20,178 nt of DNA from the NCBI GenBank assembly GCA_046481785.1, contig JAWOJF010000098.1:1-20178 (forward strand). Direction: 5' to 3'. The notes below the pieces were generated by a model. That model was not told the origin of the DNA. It did no database searches and worked only from the letters and a program-made list of their open reading frames with translations. This DNA comes from JAWOJF01 sp046481785. GTDB taxonomy: Bacteria > Bacteroidota > Ignavibacteria > Ignavibacteriales > Ignavibacteriaceae. Shown here piece by piece: positions 1 through 6,877 of the stretch (the stretch's first letter is position 1; each line of letters begins with the position of its first letter). Position numbers and translations under genes: made by a program.

Positions 1-726
1 GTACTGTTTGAAAGGGTAGGATTATATTTCTTTGGTTTAACCTATGGCCCTGCACGGTTTACATCCCCTGCACTTGATTTTGATATGATCCCTAAACCTG
101 ATCTTGTACTTCTCTCGCATGGGCATATGGATCATACCGATTACAAAACACTTGCTAACATCACTGATAAATGGCCGGGTGAAATTGACTGCATTACTGC
201 ATACAATACAAAGGATATTACTGAAGATCTTGAATGGCGTTCAATTAAGGAGCTTGACTGGGGAGATGAGTATGAGCTTCTTGGTATTAAGTTCAAGACA
301 CTTGAAGTAAAACATTTCGGCTGGAGATACCCGTGGGAGAAAGACCGTTCCAAAGGATTTATGAAAGACGGCAGAAGTTATAACGCATATATTCTTGAAA
401 AGAACAGTAAAAAGATTTTATTCGGCGGTGATACCGCTTTCCATGAGAAATTTTTAATTGCGAAAGATGAAAATATTGATATAGCTATTATGCCTATAGG
501 TGCTTATCAGCCGTGGAGAACGAATCATTGTAACCCCGAGGAAGCGTTAATTATGGCTTCGCTTCATTTAAAAGCAAAACATTTTGTACCCATTCACTGT
601 AATACATTTAAACAGGGTATGGAACCGGTAGATCAGCCATTAAGCTGGCTTAACGAATCTGCAGAATTCTATGATATCAGTCTTGGGATAAAAAGAATAG
701 GGGAGACATTCACACTAAAATCTTAA
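1..726 (+). CDS. MBL-fold metal-dependent hydrolase (UlaG/NAPE-PLD-like), 5' truncated
   Basis: The reading frame is open from base 1 and ends at TAA 724-726, so 241 residues are visible and the N-terminus lies outside the window. The ATG at 85 is only an internal methionine, because homologous-looking sequence precedes it. The metal-binding HxHxDH motif is seen as HGHMDH at visible residues 40-45. A bridging aspartate lies in GGDT (D144), and a late histidine ligand lies in PIHCNTF (H199). The pattern MPIGAYQPW plus a downstream PEEA segment is typical of the beta-lactamase superfamily 2 branch that includes UlaG-like lactonases and NAPE-PLD-like phosphodiesterases. No signal peptide can be judged, and the substrate cannot be read from the sequence. 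Family assignment is firm; precise function is unknown. Confidence 0.9.
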   Translation, partial: VLFERVGLYFFGLTYGPARFTSPALDFDMIPKPDLVLLSHGHMDHTDYKTLANITDKWPGEIDCITAYNTKDITEDLEWRSIKELDWGDEYELLGIKFKTLEVKHFGWRYPWEKDRSKGFMKDGRSYNAYILEKNSKKILFGGDTAFHEKFLIAKDENIDIAIMPIGAYQPWRTNHCNPEEALIMASLHLKAKHFVPIHCNTFKQGMEPVDQPLSWLNESAEFYDISLGIKRIGETFTLKS

Positions 727-791
727 TTGTTTTATCCACTACCCCGCTGGACTATAAATAACAGTAATCTTAATGCTTCAGTCTCCTTGAA

Positions 792-902
792 TTATAATGT
801 AATTTCTTTGCTCTCTTTTGTAACCGTAAACCCTATAAGTATAAAACAAAGCAAAACCAGGACAGAAAGAACAACAGTCATTGTATCTGAAATAACCTCC
901 AT
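792..902 (-). CDS. possible 36-aa single-pass membrane microprotein
   Basis: On the minus strand an ATG at 902 opens a 36-codon frame ending at TAA 794-792. A Shine-Dalgarno-like GAGGG sits six bases before the ATG. The peptide begins MEVISDTMTVV, has one strongly hydrophobic stretch of roughly residues 9-27 (VVLSVLVLLCFILIGF region), and ends with a charged tail containing KESKE. This hydrophobic-core, charged-tail layout resembles small accessory membrane proteins such as KdpF, but I see no real sequence match. It runs convergently toward the MBL-fold gene, 65 bases away. A 36-codon frame can arise by chance, so the call rests on the ribosome site and the clean membrane segment only. Confidence 0.33.
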   Translation of the reverse strand: MEVISDTMTVVLSVLVLLCFILIGFTVTKESKEITL

Positions 903-1270
903 TTTACGCCCTCACATAATTAGAAGTTAAATAATTGCCTGTATTCGTATTAATTCACAAGCATATCAGCCGAAAACATCAATACAAAAAACAGAACTAT
1001 TGCAATTAAAAATTAAAACCTGCCGAACGGGAAAATTCTGATCTTCCCAGTTAATATTTAACAATTGATGTATATTATACTATAGAAAAATTATGCCATG
1101 AAATAGGGTGCGAAAATTTATCATTTAAGGATTTTTTAGAAATACCGGGTGTTTTATTATAAAACTGATGTTCCACTTTAAGATTTTTTTATTTAAAAAT
1201 TTATTTTATTTTTAATATCACATCACGCAAAAACAATATGCCAACTCAAAATAACCGGTGATGCATATGG

Positions 1271-1299
1271 AATGCCTGTATATCATACACAAAGGCATT
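1271..1299. repeat. short nested inverted repeat
   Basis: AATGCCT (1271-1277) is exactly complementary to AGGCATT (1293-1299). Between them GTAT and ATAC form a second short stem with a 3-base loop, leaving a 4-base bulge. No T-run follows, so it does not look like a terminator. It lies about 130 bases upstream of the secreted-protein start at 1427 and could be a transcript leader hairpin or a binding site, or chance in AT-rich DNA. Confidence 0.35.
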
Positions 1300-1426
1300 T
1301 GAACAGGTTAGCCAGGTTAGTGCCCGCTATAAAAACGTGAGGGGTATGGCAGAAACTCAATAATAAAAGGTTACTGCTTATTAATATGACTTTTTTATAT
1401 TTTGAAAAATTCTTAAGGGGAACAGT

Positions 1427-1990
1427 ATGACAAAATTTTACTTTGTTTTATTTTTTACACCCGCAGTTTTCTGCCAGTCAATACTCCTTGATAAGGGTAC
1501 CACCAGCATCTCGGGAGCATACAGTTTCGCTTCCAATGACGTTATCACAAATAGTGGTGCTGCTTTCATTTTTTCCCTAAGTGGTGTACTGGATGCAGGA
1601 ATTGATTATTCTGAAGCAGGCCTGCTTTCAGTTCTTTCATATACAATACGCCGGGACAGTACTCCCGGAGGAATCAGTTTTTCTGCCGGATACTTTGCTG
1701 ATGAATCAGGTAATGGCGGGGGGCCCATTGCAGCAATTACGGCTGGCATCCGCCTGTTATCTAATGAAAAGCTGGCACTTCTTTCTGTTGTAGGTATCTC
1801 ATATGCCTTTTATTCCAGCAGAGGTTCCGGGATTAATGACTCGCGTGCACTTACTTTTGAACTTCCTTTCAGATATATCAATAATAAATTTGGTTTTTTT
1901 GTTAGCCCGGCTTTTGCATATGACCTTGAGCGGAAAAAGAATGAGTTTGTTTTTGGATTTTCAACAGGGTTATTAGTTGTTTTAAATTAG
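1427..1990 (+). CDS. secreted hypothetical protein, probable outer-membrane beta-barrel
   Basis: This is a 187-residue protein. The ATG at 1427 is supported by the AGGGGA Shine-Dalgarno run six bases upstream. The N-terminus MTKFYFVLFFTPAVFCQS is a plausible Sec signal peptide, with cleavage likely near the C-Q-S at 16-18. The AVFC sequence is a poor lipobox, so I do not call it a lipoprotein. The mature part is rich in glycine, serine and alternating hydrophobic or aromatic residues (for example GAYSFASN, RYINNKFGFFVSPAFAYDL). The chain ends in a strand-like segment FVFGFSTGLLVVLN, as expected for a small outer-membrane barrel. I recognise no family and no ligand. It stands alone between two long gaps, so it is probably its own transcription unit. 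Confidence 0.72.
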   Translation: MTKFYFVLFFTPAVFCQSILLDKGTTSISGAYSFASNDVITNSGAAFIFSLSGVLDAGIDYSEAGLLSVLSYTIRRDSTPGGISFSAGYFADESGNGGGPIAAITAGIRLLSNEKLALLSVVGISYAFYSSRGSGINDSRALTFELPFRYINNKFGFFVSPAFAYDLERKKNEFVFGFSTGLLVVLN

Positions 1991-2411
1991 TATTGCAATA
2001 TCCGCCCGTCTCCGAACCCTGTCTACCGAGTGTGTTGTATAACTAATTGAAAAATGCATTTTGTCCTCTCCTTGATAAGGAGAGGACAGTTATCATGCTT
2101 GCAGGATAACAGGTGAGGTTGCCTGTTAAGCAGTTGTCTTTACCCTGCCCCCGGTTTGGAATCCTTCCCAATCTCCTCTTTCACGGAGCCAGTGGAGAAA
2201 ATTACCTTCTTGCCAATACGCAACCATTCCCTCTATTAATCATTTTCTTAAATCTAAGAATTAATTAAACTCCCTTTGTAACAATTAGTAATTTGCTCCT
2301 AAAATGTTGAATATTTTAACGATTTTCGGACTATTAAGCTTGGTATAGATTTTGGCGAAATAGTATGACTTAGAAGAGAAAAATTTATTTATTTAATTAA
2401 CTGGTAAGGAA
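1991..2411. other. 421-base intergenic region with repeat remnants
   Basis: No gene is seen. It holds a perfect 11-bp stem hairpin at 2063-2087. After it comes a stretch with the phrase AGGTGAGGT and, near 2172-2198, a weaker CTCC/GGAG inverted arrangement. From memory, such phrases are typical of degenerate dispersed intergenic repeats in this bacterial group. Bases 2240-2411 are AT-rich and should contain the PFOR promoter, but I cannot place -35/-10 or Bacteroidota-type -33/-7 boxes with confidence. The PFOR ribosome site TAAGGAA immediately precedes 2412. Confidence 0.6.
2063..2087. repeat. perfect 11-bp stem hairpin, probable dispersed palindromic repeat
   Basis: GTCCTCTCCTT (2063-2073) pairs perfectly with AAGGAGAGGAC (2077-2087) across a 3-base loop GAT. 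No T-run follows directly on either strand, which argues against a classical rho-independent terminator, although it could still stop or stabilise transcripts from the gene ending at 1990. Its form fits the short palindromic repeats scattered between genes in many Bacteroidota and Ignavibacteria genomes. That wider distribution cannot be shown from this window. Confidence 0.6.
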
Positions 2412-5400
2412 ATGGAAAGAAAAAAAGTAACAATTGATGGTAATGAAGCTGCGGCGTATGTGGCTTTTAGAACCAATGAAGTAATTGCAATTTATCCTAT
2501 TACCCCTTCATCAAATATGGGCGAATGGTGTGATCAGTGGTCATCTGAAGGTAAAAAGAACATCTGGGGAGAAATTCCTTCAGTAAGTGAATTACAGAGT
2601 GAAGGCGGTGCTTCCGGCAGTGTTCACGGTGCTTTACAGACTGGCGCATTAACAACTACGTTTACAGCTTCTCAGGGCTTATTACTGATGATTCCGAATA
2701 TGTTTAAGATAGCCGGGGAATTAACATCTACTGTATTCCATGTGTCTGCAAGAGCAATAGCTGCACAGGCGCTTTCAATTTTTGGGGACCACTCAGATGT
2801 AATGGCTGCCCGCTCTACAGGTTTCGGCCTTTTATCTTCAAATTCGGTTCAGGAAGTAATGGATTTTGCTTTAATATCACAGGCTGCGGCACTCGAAGCC
2901 AGAATTCCTTTTCTCCATTTCTTTGATGGTTTCAGAACATCTCACGAAGTGATGAAAATTGAACAGCTTACTGAAGATGATATGCGTGCAATGATTGATG
3001 ATAAACTTGTAATTGAACACCGCAATAGAGGCTTATCTCCCGATAGACCTGTTATGCGCGGTACTGCTCAGAACCCTGATGTTTATTTCCAGGGTAGAGA
3101 AACGGTAAATAAATATTATAACGCTGCTCCTGCTATTGTACAGGGCCAAATGGACAAGTTTGCGAAGCTTGTTGGCAGACAATATCATTTGTTTGATTAT
3201 GTTGGCGCCCCCGATGCCGAAAGAATAATTGTTTTAATGGGTTCAGGTGCAGAAGCTGCTGAAGATACTGTTAAATACCTGTCAGCAAAAGGTGAAAAAG
3301 TAGGCATAGTTAAGGTAAGATTATACAGGCCGTTTTCAGCCGAGCATTTTATAAAAGCATTACCTGCTACCACAAAATCTATTGCTGTATTAGACAGAAC
3401 AAAAGAGCCAGGTGCCGGCGGCGAACCTCTTTATCTTGATATTGTTAATGCGGTATCAGAAATGTTTAATGACGGCAAACTTCATTTTGCATATCCTAAA
3501 ATGATAGGCGGAAGATATGGTTTGGGTTCTAAAGAATTTACCCCGTCAATGATTAAAGCTGTTTTTGATGAACAGAAAAAGGAAAAAGCTAAAAATCATT
3601 TTACAGTTGGTATAGTAGAAGATGTAACTAATACAAGCCTTAGCTATGATCCAACATTCTCTATTGAAGCTCCTGAAACATTCCGCGGCAAATTTTATGG
3701 TCTTGGTGCAGATGGTACTGTTGGCGCAAATAAAAATTCTATTAAAATAATTGGTGAAGGTACCGATTATTTTGCACAGGGTTATTTTGTGTATGATTCT
3801 AAAAAATCAGGCTCAACAACAACATCTCATTTAAGGTTCGGCCCTAAAGAACTTCATTCAACTTATTTAATTGATAAAGCAAACTTTATTGCATGCCATC
3901 AGCAGGTATTTTTGGAAAAGATGGATATGCTTAGAGATGCAATGGAAGGTGCTACATTCCTCCTTAATACAAAAGTTCCGAAAGAACATGTATGGGATTC
4001 ACTTCCTGAAAAGGTTCAGAAAGATCTGATTGACAAAAAGATGAAACTTTACGCCATTGATGCTTATAAAGTTGGTGAAGAAACCGGCATGGGCGTAAGA
4101 ATAAATACTATAATGCAGACCTGCTTCTTTGCTATATCAAATATATTCCCAAAAGAAGAAGCAATTGAATTAATTAAGAAATCAATCAAGAAAACATACG
4201 GCGCCAAAGGTGACAAGATAGTTCAGATGAACTTTGATGCTGTGGATAAAACTCTTGAGAATTTACATGAGATTGCTGTTCCTTTACAAGTAACAAGCAA
4301 AATTCAGCTTCAGCCTGCTGTTGCCGGTAAAGTTCCTGACTTTGTCAGAGATGTTACAGCCAGGATGATTGCAGGTGAAGGTGATCTTTTACCTGTAAGT
4401 AAAATGCCTGCAGACGGCACTTACCCTGTTGGTACAGCGCAGTTTGAAAAGAGAAATATTGCCCTTGAAGTTCCTGTTTGGGACAGCGCAATATGTATTC
4501 AATGTAATAAATGCGCACTTGTTTGCCCTCATGCTGCTATCCGTGCAAAGGTATATGATGAGAAAATGACAGAAGCTGCTCCCGCATCATTTAAGTATGT
4601 TAAATTTAAAGGAAAAGATCTGGGAGATAACCTTGCTTATACACTGCAGGTAGCCGTTGAAGATTGTACCGGTTGCGGATTATGCGTTGATGTTTGTCCG
4701 GTTAAGAATAAACAGGAAACAAAGCTTAAAGCTATAAATATGAGAGATCAGCTTGAACTTAAAGAAGCTGAGAGAACAAACTGGGATTACTTCCTTACAT
4801 TACCCGATTATGACCGTACAAAATTAAACATCGGTGCAATTAAAGATTCTCAGTTCCTTGAGCCGCTGTTTGAATTCTCCGGTGCGTGCTCGGGCTGCGG
4901 TGAAACTCCTTATGTAAAATTAGTTAGCCAGTTATTTGGTGACAGAGCAGTTGTAGCAAATGCAACAGGTTGTTCTTCTATCTACGGCGGAAATCTTCCA
5001 ACAACGCCATGGACAACCAATAAAGACGGAAGAGGCCCTGCATGGTCAAACTCACTTTTTGAAGATAACGCCGAGTTTGGTTATGGCTTTAGAGTTGCTA
5101 TTGATAAACACAATACTCAGGCAATTCATTTACTTAAAAAATTAACCGTGGACATTGGGGAAGTCCTGGTTAATGATATAATAAATGCAGTTCAGAAAGA
5201 TGAAGCCGGAATATATGAACAGAGAGAAAGAGTTAAAGTCTTAAAAGCTAAACTCCTCGGGTGGATGAATAATGGCTTCGACCAGGCTAAAATGAGCGAT
5301 GTTACACACTTGTTAAGCCTTGCAGATTACCTCGTTAAAAAATCAGTATGGATTATGGGCGGCGACGGCTGGGCATACGATATAGGATACGGTGGTTTAG

Positions 5401-5999
5401 ACCACGTACTTGCATCAGGCAAAAATGTTAATGTTCTTGTGCTTGATACCGAAGTATATTCTAATACAGGCGGACAGATGAGCAAGTCTACCCCTAAAGG
5501 TGCAGTTGCTAAATTTGCCGCAGGCGGAAAACCAATGGCCAAAAAAGACCTTGGCTTAATGGCAATGTCTTACGGTAATGTTTATGTAGCTAAGGTAGCT
5601 ATGGGTGCAAACGATGCGCAGACGGTAAAAGCCATTCTTGAAGCAGAAGCATATGATGGTCCTTCACTGATTATTGCATACAGTCACTGTATTGCACATG
5701 GAATTGAAATGTCGACTGCAATGAAGAATCAGAAAGCAGCAGTAGATTCCGGGCACTGGCAGTTATACAGGTACAATCCTGATTTAGTACTGGAAGGAAA
5801 GAATCCGTTTAAGCTTGAATCCAAAGGGTTAAAAATACCTTTGAAAGATTATGCTTATATGGAAACAAGATATAAGATGTTAACAAAATCGCATCCCGAT
5901 ATGGCTTCAAAGTTAATGGATGAAGCCCAGAAGGATGTGGAAGCAAGATGGAAAATGTATGAACATCTTGCTGAAGATAAAACTAACGGAAAAGTCTAG
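2412..5999 (+). CDS. nifJ: pyruvate:ferredoxin (flavodoxin) oxidoreductase, single chain
   Basis: Catalyses the reversible oxidation of pyruvate with CoA to acetyl-CoA and CO2, reducing ferredoxin or flavodoxin; cytoplasmic and oxygen-sensitive. At 1195 residues it matches the usual full-length single-chain enzyme. In order: the N-terminal TPP-pyrimidine domain with YPITPSS near residue 27; domain II ending around GGRYGLGSKEFTP; the gamma domain; two [4Fe-4S] ferredoxin motifs (C695, C698, C701, C705 and C752, C755, C758, C762); the proximal-cluster pair C826/C829 in ACSGCGE, with later ligands in ATGCSS and at C1093; and the TPP/Mg site GGDGW (D985) to NTGGQ (1018-1022). All key residues are present. 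ATG 2412 follows a TAAGGAA ribosome site. A peroxiredoxin and a DHODH-like flavoprotein lie downstream on the same strand. The physiological direction, catabolic or CO2-fixing, cannot be told from sequence. Confidence 0.98.
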   Translation: MERKKVTIDGNEAAAYVAFRTNEVIAIYPITPSSNMGEWCDQWSSEGKKNIWGEIPSVSELQSEGGASGSVHGALQTGALTTTFTASQGLLLMIPNMFKIAGELTSTVFHVSARAIAAQALSIFGDHSDVMAARSTGFGLLSSNSVQEVMDFALISQAAALEARIPFLHFFDGFRTSHEVMKIEQLTEDDMRAMIDDKLVIEHRNRGLSPDRPVMRGTAQNPDVYFQGRETVNKYYNAAPAIVQGQMDKFAKLVGRQYHLFDYVGAPDAERIIVLMGSGAEAAEDTVKYLSAKGEKVGIVKVRLYRPFSAEHFIKALPATTKSIAVLDRTKEPGAGGEPLYLDIVNAVSEMFNDGKLHFAYPKMIGGRYGLGSKEFTPSMIKAVFDEQKKEKAKNHFTVGIVEDVTNTSLSYDPTFSIEAPETFRGKFYGLGADGTVGANKNSIKIIGEGTDYFAQGYFVYDSKKSGSTTTSHLRFGPKELHSTYLIDKANFIACHQQVFLEKMDMLRDAMEGATFLLNTKVPKEHVWDSLPEKVQKDLIDKKMKLYAIDAYKVGEETGMGVRINTIMQTCFFAISNIFPKEEAIELIKKSIKKTYGAKGDKIVQMNFDAVDKTLENLHEIAVPLQVTSKIQLQPAVAGKVPDFVRDVTARMIAGEGDLLPVSKMPADGTYPVGTAQFEKRNIALEVPVWDSAICIQCNKCALVCPHAAIRAKVYDEKMTEAAPASFKYVKFKGKDLGDNLAYTLQVAVEDCTGCGLCVDVCPVKNKQETKLKAINMRDQLELKEAERTNWDYFLTLPDYDRTKLNIGAIKDSQFLEPLFEFSGACSGCGETPYVKLVSQLFGDRAVVANATGCSSIYGGNLPTTPWTTNKDGRGPAWSNSLFEDNAEFGYGFRVAIDKHNTQAIHLLKKLTVDIGEVLVNDIINAVQKDEAGIYEQRERVKVLKAKLLGWMNNGFDQAKMSDVTHLLSLADYLVKKSVWIMGGDGWAYDIGYGGLDHVLASGKNVNVLVLDTEVYSNTGGQMSKSTPKGAVAKFAAGGKPMAKKDLGLMAMSYGNVYVAKVAMGANDAQTVKAILEAEAYDGPSLIIAYSHCIAHGIEMSTAMKNQKAAVDSGHWQLYRYNPDLVLEGKNPFKLESKGLKIPLKDYAYMETRYKMLTKSHPDMASKLMDEAQKDVEARWKMYEHLAEDKTNGKV

Positions 6000-6005
6000 T
6001 TATAA

Positions 6006-6104
6006 GTAGAGACGCCCCGCTGGGGCGTCTTAACCAATAACAAATTAAATAGCTTTACGGTTACTTAGGCAGCTCATATAAGACGCCCCACGAGGCGTCT
6101 CTAC
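6006..6104. mobile_element. 99-bp BIME/MITE-like element with ~27-bp terminal inverted repeats
   Basis: The left end (6006-6032) reads GTAGAGACGCCCC-GCT-GGGGCGTCTTA. The right end (6079-6104), on the other strand, reads GTAGAGACGCCTCGTGGGGCGTCTTA, so the ends are inverted copies differing at only a couple of positions. Each end is itself a hairpin: a 9-bp perfect stem at 6010-6030 and a 7-bp perfect stem at 6081-6100. About 46 bases of AT-rich DNA separate them. Paired, oppositely oriented palindromes between genes are the signature of REP/BIME-type elements mobilised by RAYT transposases, or of a small MITE. No target-site duplication is obvious. It may also act as a transcript end or stabiliser after PFOR, although no T-run follows. 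Confidence 0.7.
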
Positions 6105-6129
6105 AAAGATATTTGAACAGGAGTTAGCT

Positions 6130-6786
6130 ATGAATGAAGAAGTAAAACACAGCCTTCCTTTAATTGGTGATAAGTTTCCTTCATTTGAAGTTCAGACTAC
6201 TAAGGGTGTTTTTAGTATTCCCGGAGATTTTGAAGGTAAATGGATGGTGTTGTTTTCTCATCCCGGTGATTTTACTCCTGTATGTACAACCGAGTTTGTT
6301 GCTTTCGCTAAGCGAAATTGTGAATTTAAAAAACTGAATGCAAAGCTTATTGGCCTATCAGTTGACCAGGTTTTTGCTCATATTAAATGGATAGAATGGA
6401 TAAAAGAGAAGTTTGATGTTGAGGTTCCTTTTCCGGTAATAGCTGATGATCTTGGAAAAATTTCGTATAGACTGGGAATAATACACCCTAATAAAGGTGC
6501 AAATACCGTACGTGCAGTTTTTATTGTTGATCCCAAAAGTACAATACGGGCTATACTTTACTATCCGCAGGAAATAGGGCGTAAAGTTGATGAGATATTA
6601 AGAATGATAAAGGCACTTCAGATTGCTGATGCAAATAAAGTTGCAATGCCTGAAGGCTGGCCTGACAATGAAATAATCGGAAGCAAGGTTATTCTGCCTC
6701 CGCCAAAGGATGTACAGACTGCCGAACAAAGGAAAGATGCTGAAGAAGGATTTGACTGGTGGTTCGTGTTTAAAAATTTGAATTAG
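6130..6786 (+). CDS. peroxiredoxin, Prx6-like subfamily
   Basis: This is a thiol peroxidase that reduces hydrogen peroxide and organic hydroperoxides in the cytoplasm. The 218-residue chain shows the peroxiredoxin active-site motif PxxxTxxC as PGDFTPVC, with peroxidatic C52. The segment AHIKWIEWI and a long C-terminal arm place it in the AhpC-TSA/Prx6-like group. The only other cysteine is C64. In archaeal relatives the arm contains WWFC with a resolving cysteine; here the matching place reads DWWFVFKNLN and the chain ends, so that cysteine is absent. ATG 6130 follows CAGGAG. Lying downstream of oxygen-sensitive PFOR on the same strand suggests a protective role, which is an inference. A strong terminator follows. 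Confidence 0.95.
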   Translation: MNEEVKHSLPLIGDKFPSFEVQTTKGVFSIPGDFEGKWMVLFSHPGDFTPVCTTEFVAFAKRNCEFKKLNAKLIGLSVDQVFAHIKWIEWIKEKFDVEVPFPVIADDLGKISYRLGIIHPNKGANTVRAVFIVDPKSTIRAILYYPQEIGRKVDEILRMIKALQIADANKVAMPEGWPDNEIIGSKVILPPPKDVQTAEQRKDAEEGFDWWFVFKNLN

Positions 6787-6795
6787 AATAAGCAT

Positions 6796-6826
6796 AAAAC
6801 CCGGTCATTTCTAAGCACGGGTTTTT
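6796..6826 (+). terminator. rho-independent terminator after the peroxiredoxin gene
   Basis: AAAACCCG (6796-6803) pairs with CGGGTTTT (6818-6825) over a 14-base loop. The pairing T-run continues into TTTTTATTG. It begins about ten bases after the peroxiredoxin stop codon. The upstream A-run also makes it partly usable from the other strand, but no minus-strand gene needs it. Confidence 0.85.
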
Positions 6827-6877
6827 ATTGTTCTACTTTTCGACCAAAGGAATTGAATAAAATTAAAGGATAAAAAA

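Larger units (their letters stand above)
727..1426. other. 700-base intergenic region
   Basis: There is no convincing plus-strand gene. A plus-strand open stretch begins with TTG directly after the preceding stop and has no recognisable features. The minus strand carries one possible 36-residue membrane microprotein (792-902). From about 1140 to 1220 the DNA is very AT-rich, with runs of T and A. A short imperfect hairpin lies at 1271-1299. The Shine-Dalgarno run of the next gene is at about 1416-1421. I see no tRNA and no riboswitch that I can name. Confidence 0.7.

Noticed and set aside
727..930. 67-codon plus-strand open frame after the MBL gene
   Set aside because: It begins with TTG directly after a stop codon, has no ribosome site and its peptide has no recognisable features; the opposite strand offers a better small frame.
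1240..1426. Riboswitch (for example cyclic-di-GMP type) before the secreted protein gene
   Set aside because: The short hairpin and purine-rich stretches do not match any riboswitch core that I can recall.
5327..5542. 71-codon antisense open frame inside nifJ
   Set aside because: It overlaps the strongly conserved TPP-binding region of PFOR and is explained as a shadow of that coding sequence.
6006..6104. CRISPR mini-array
   Set aside because: There are only two repeat units, they are inverted rather than direct, and no spacer series or cas gene is present.
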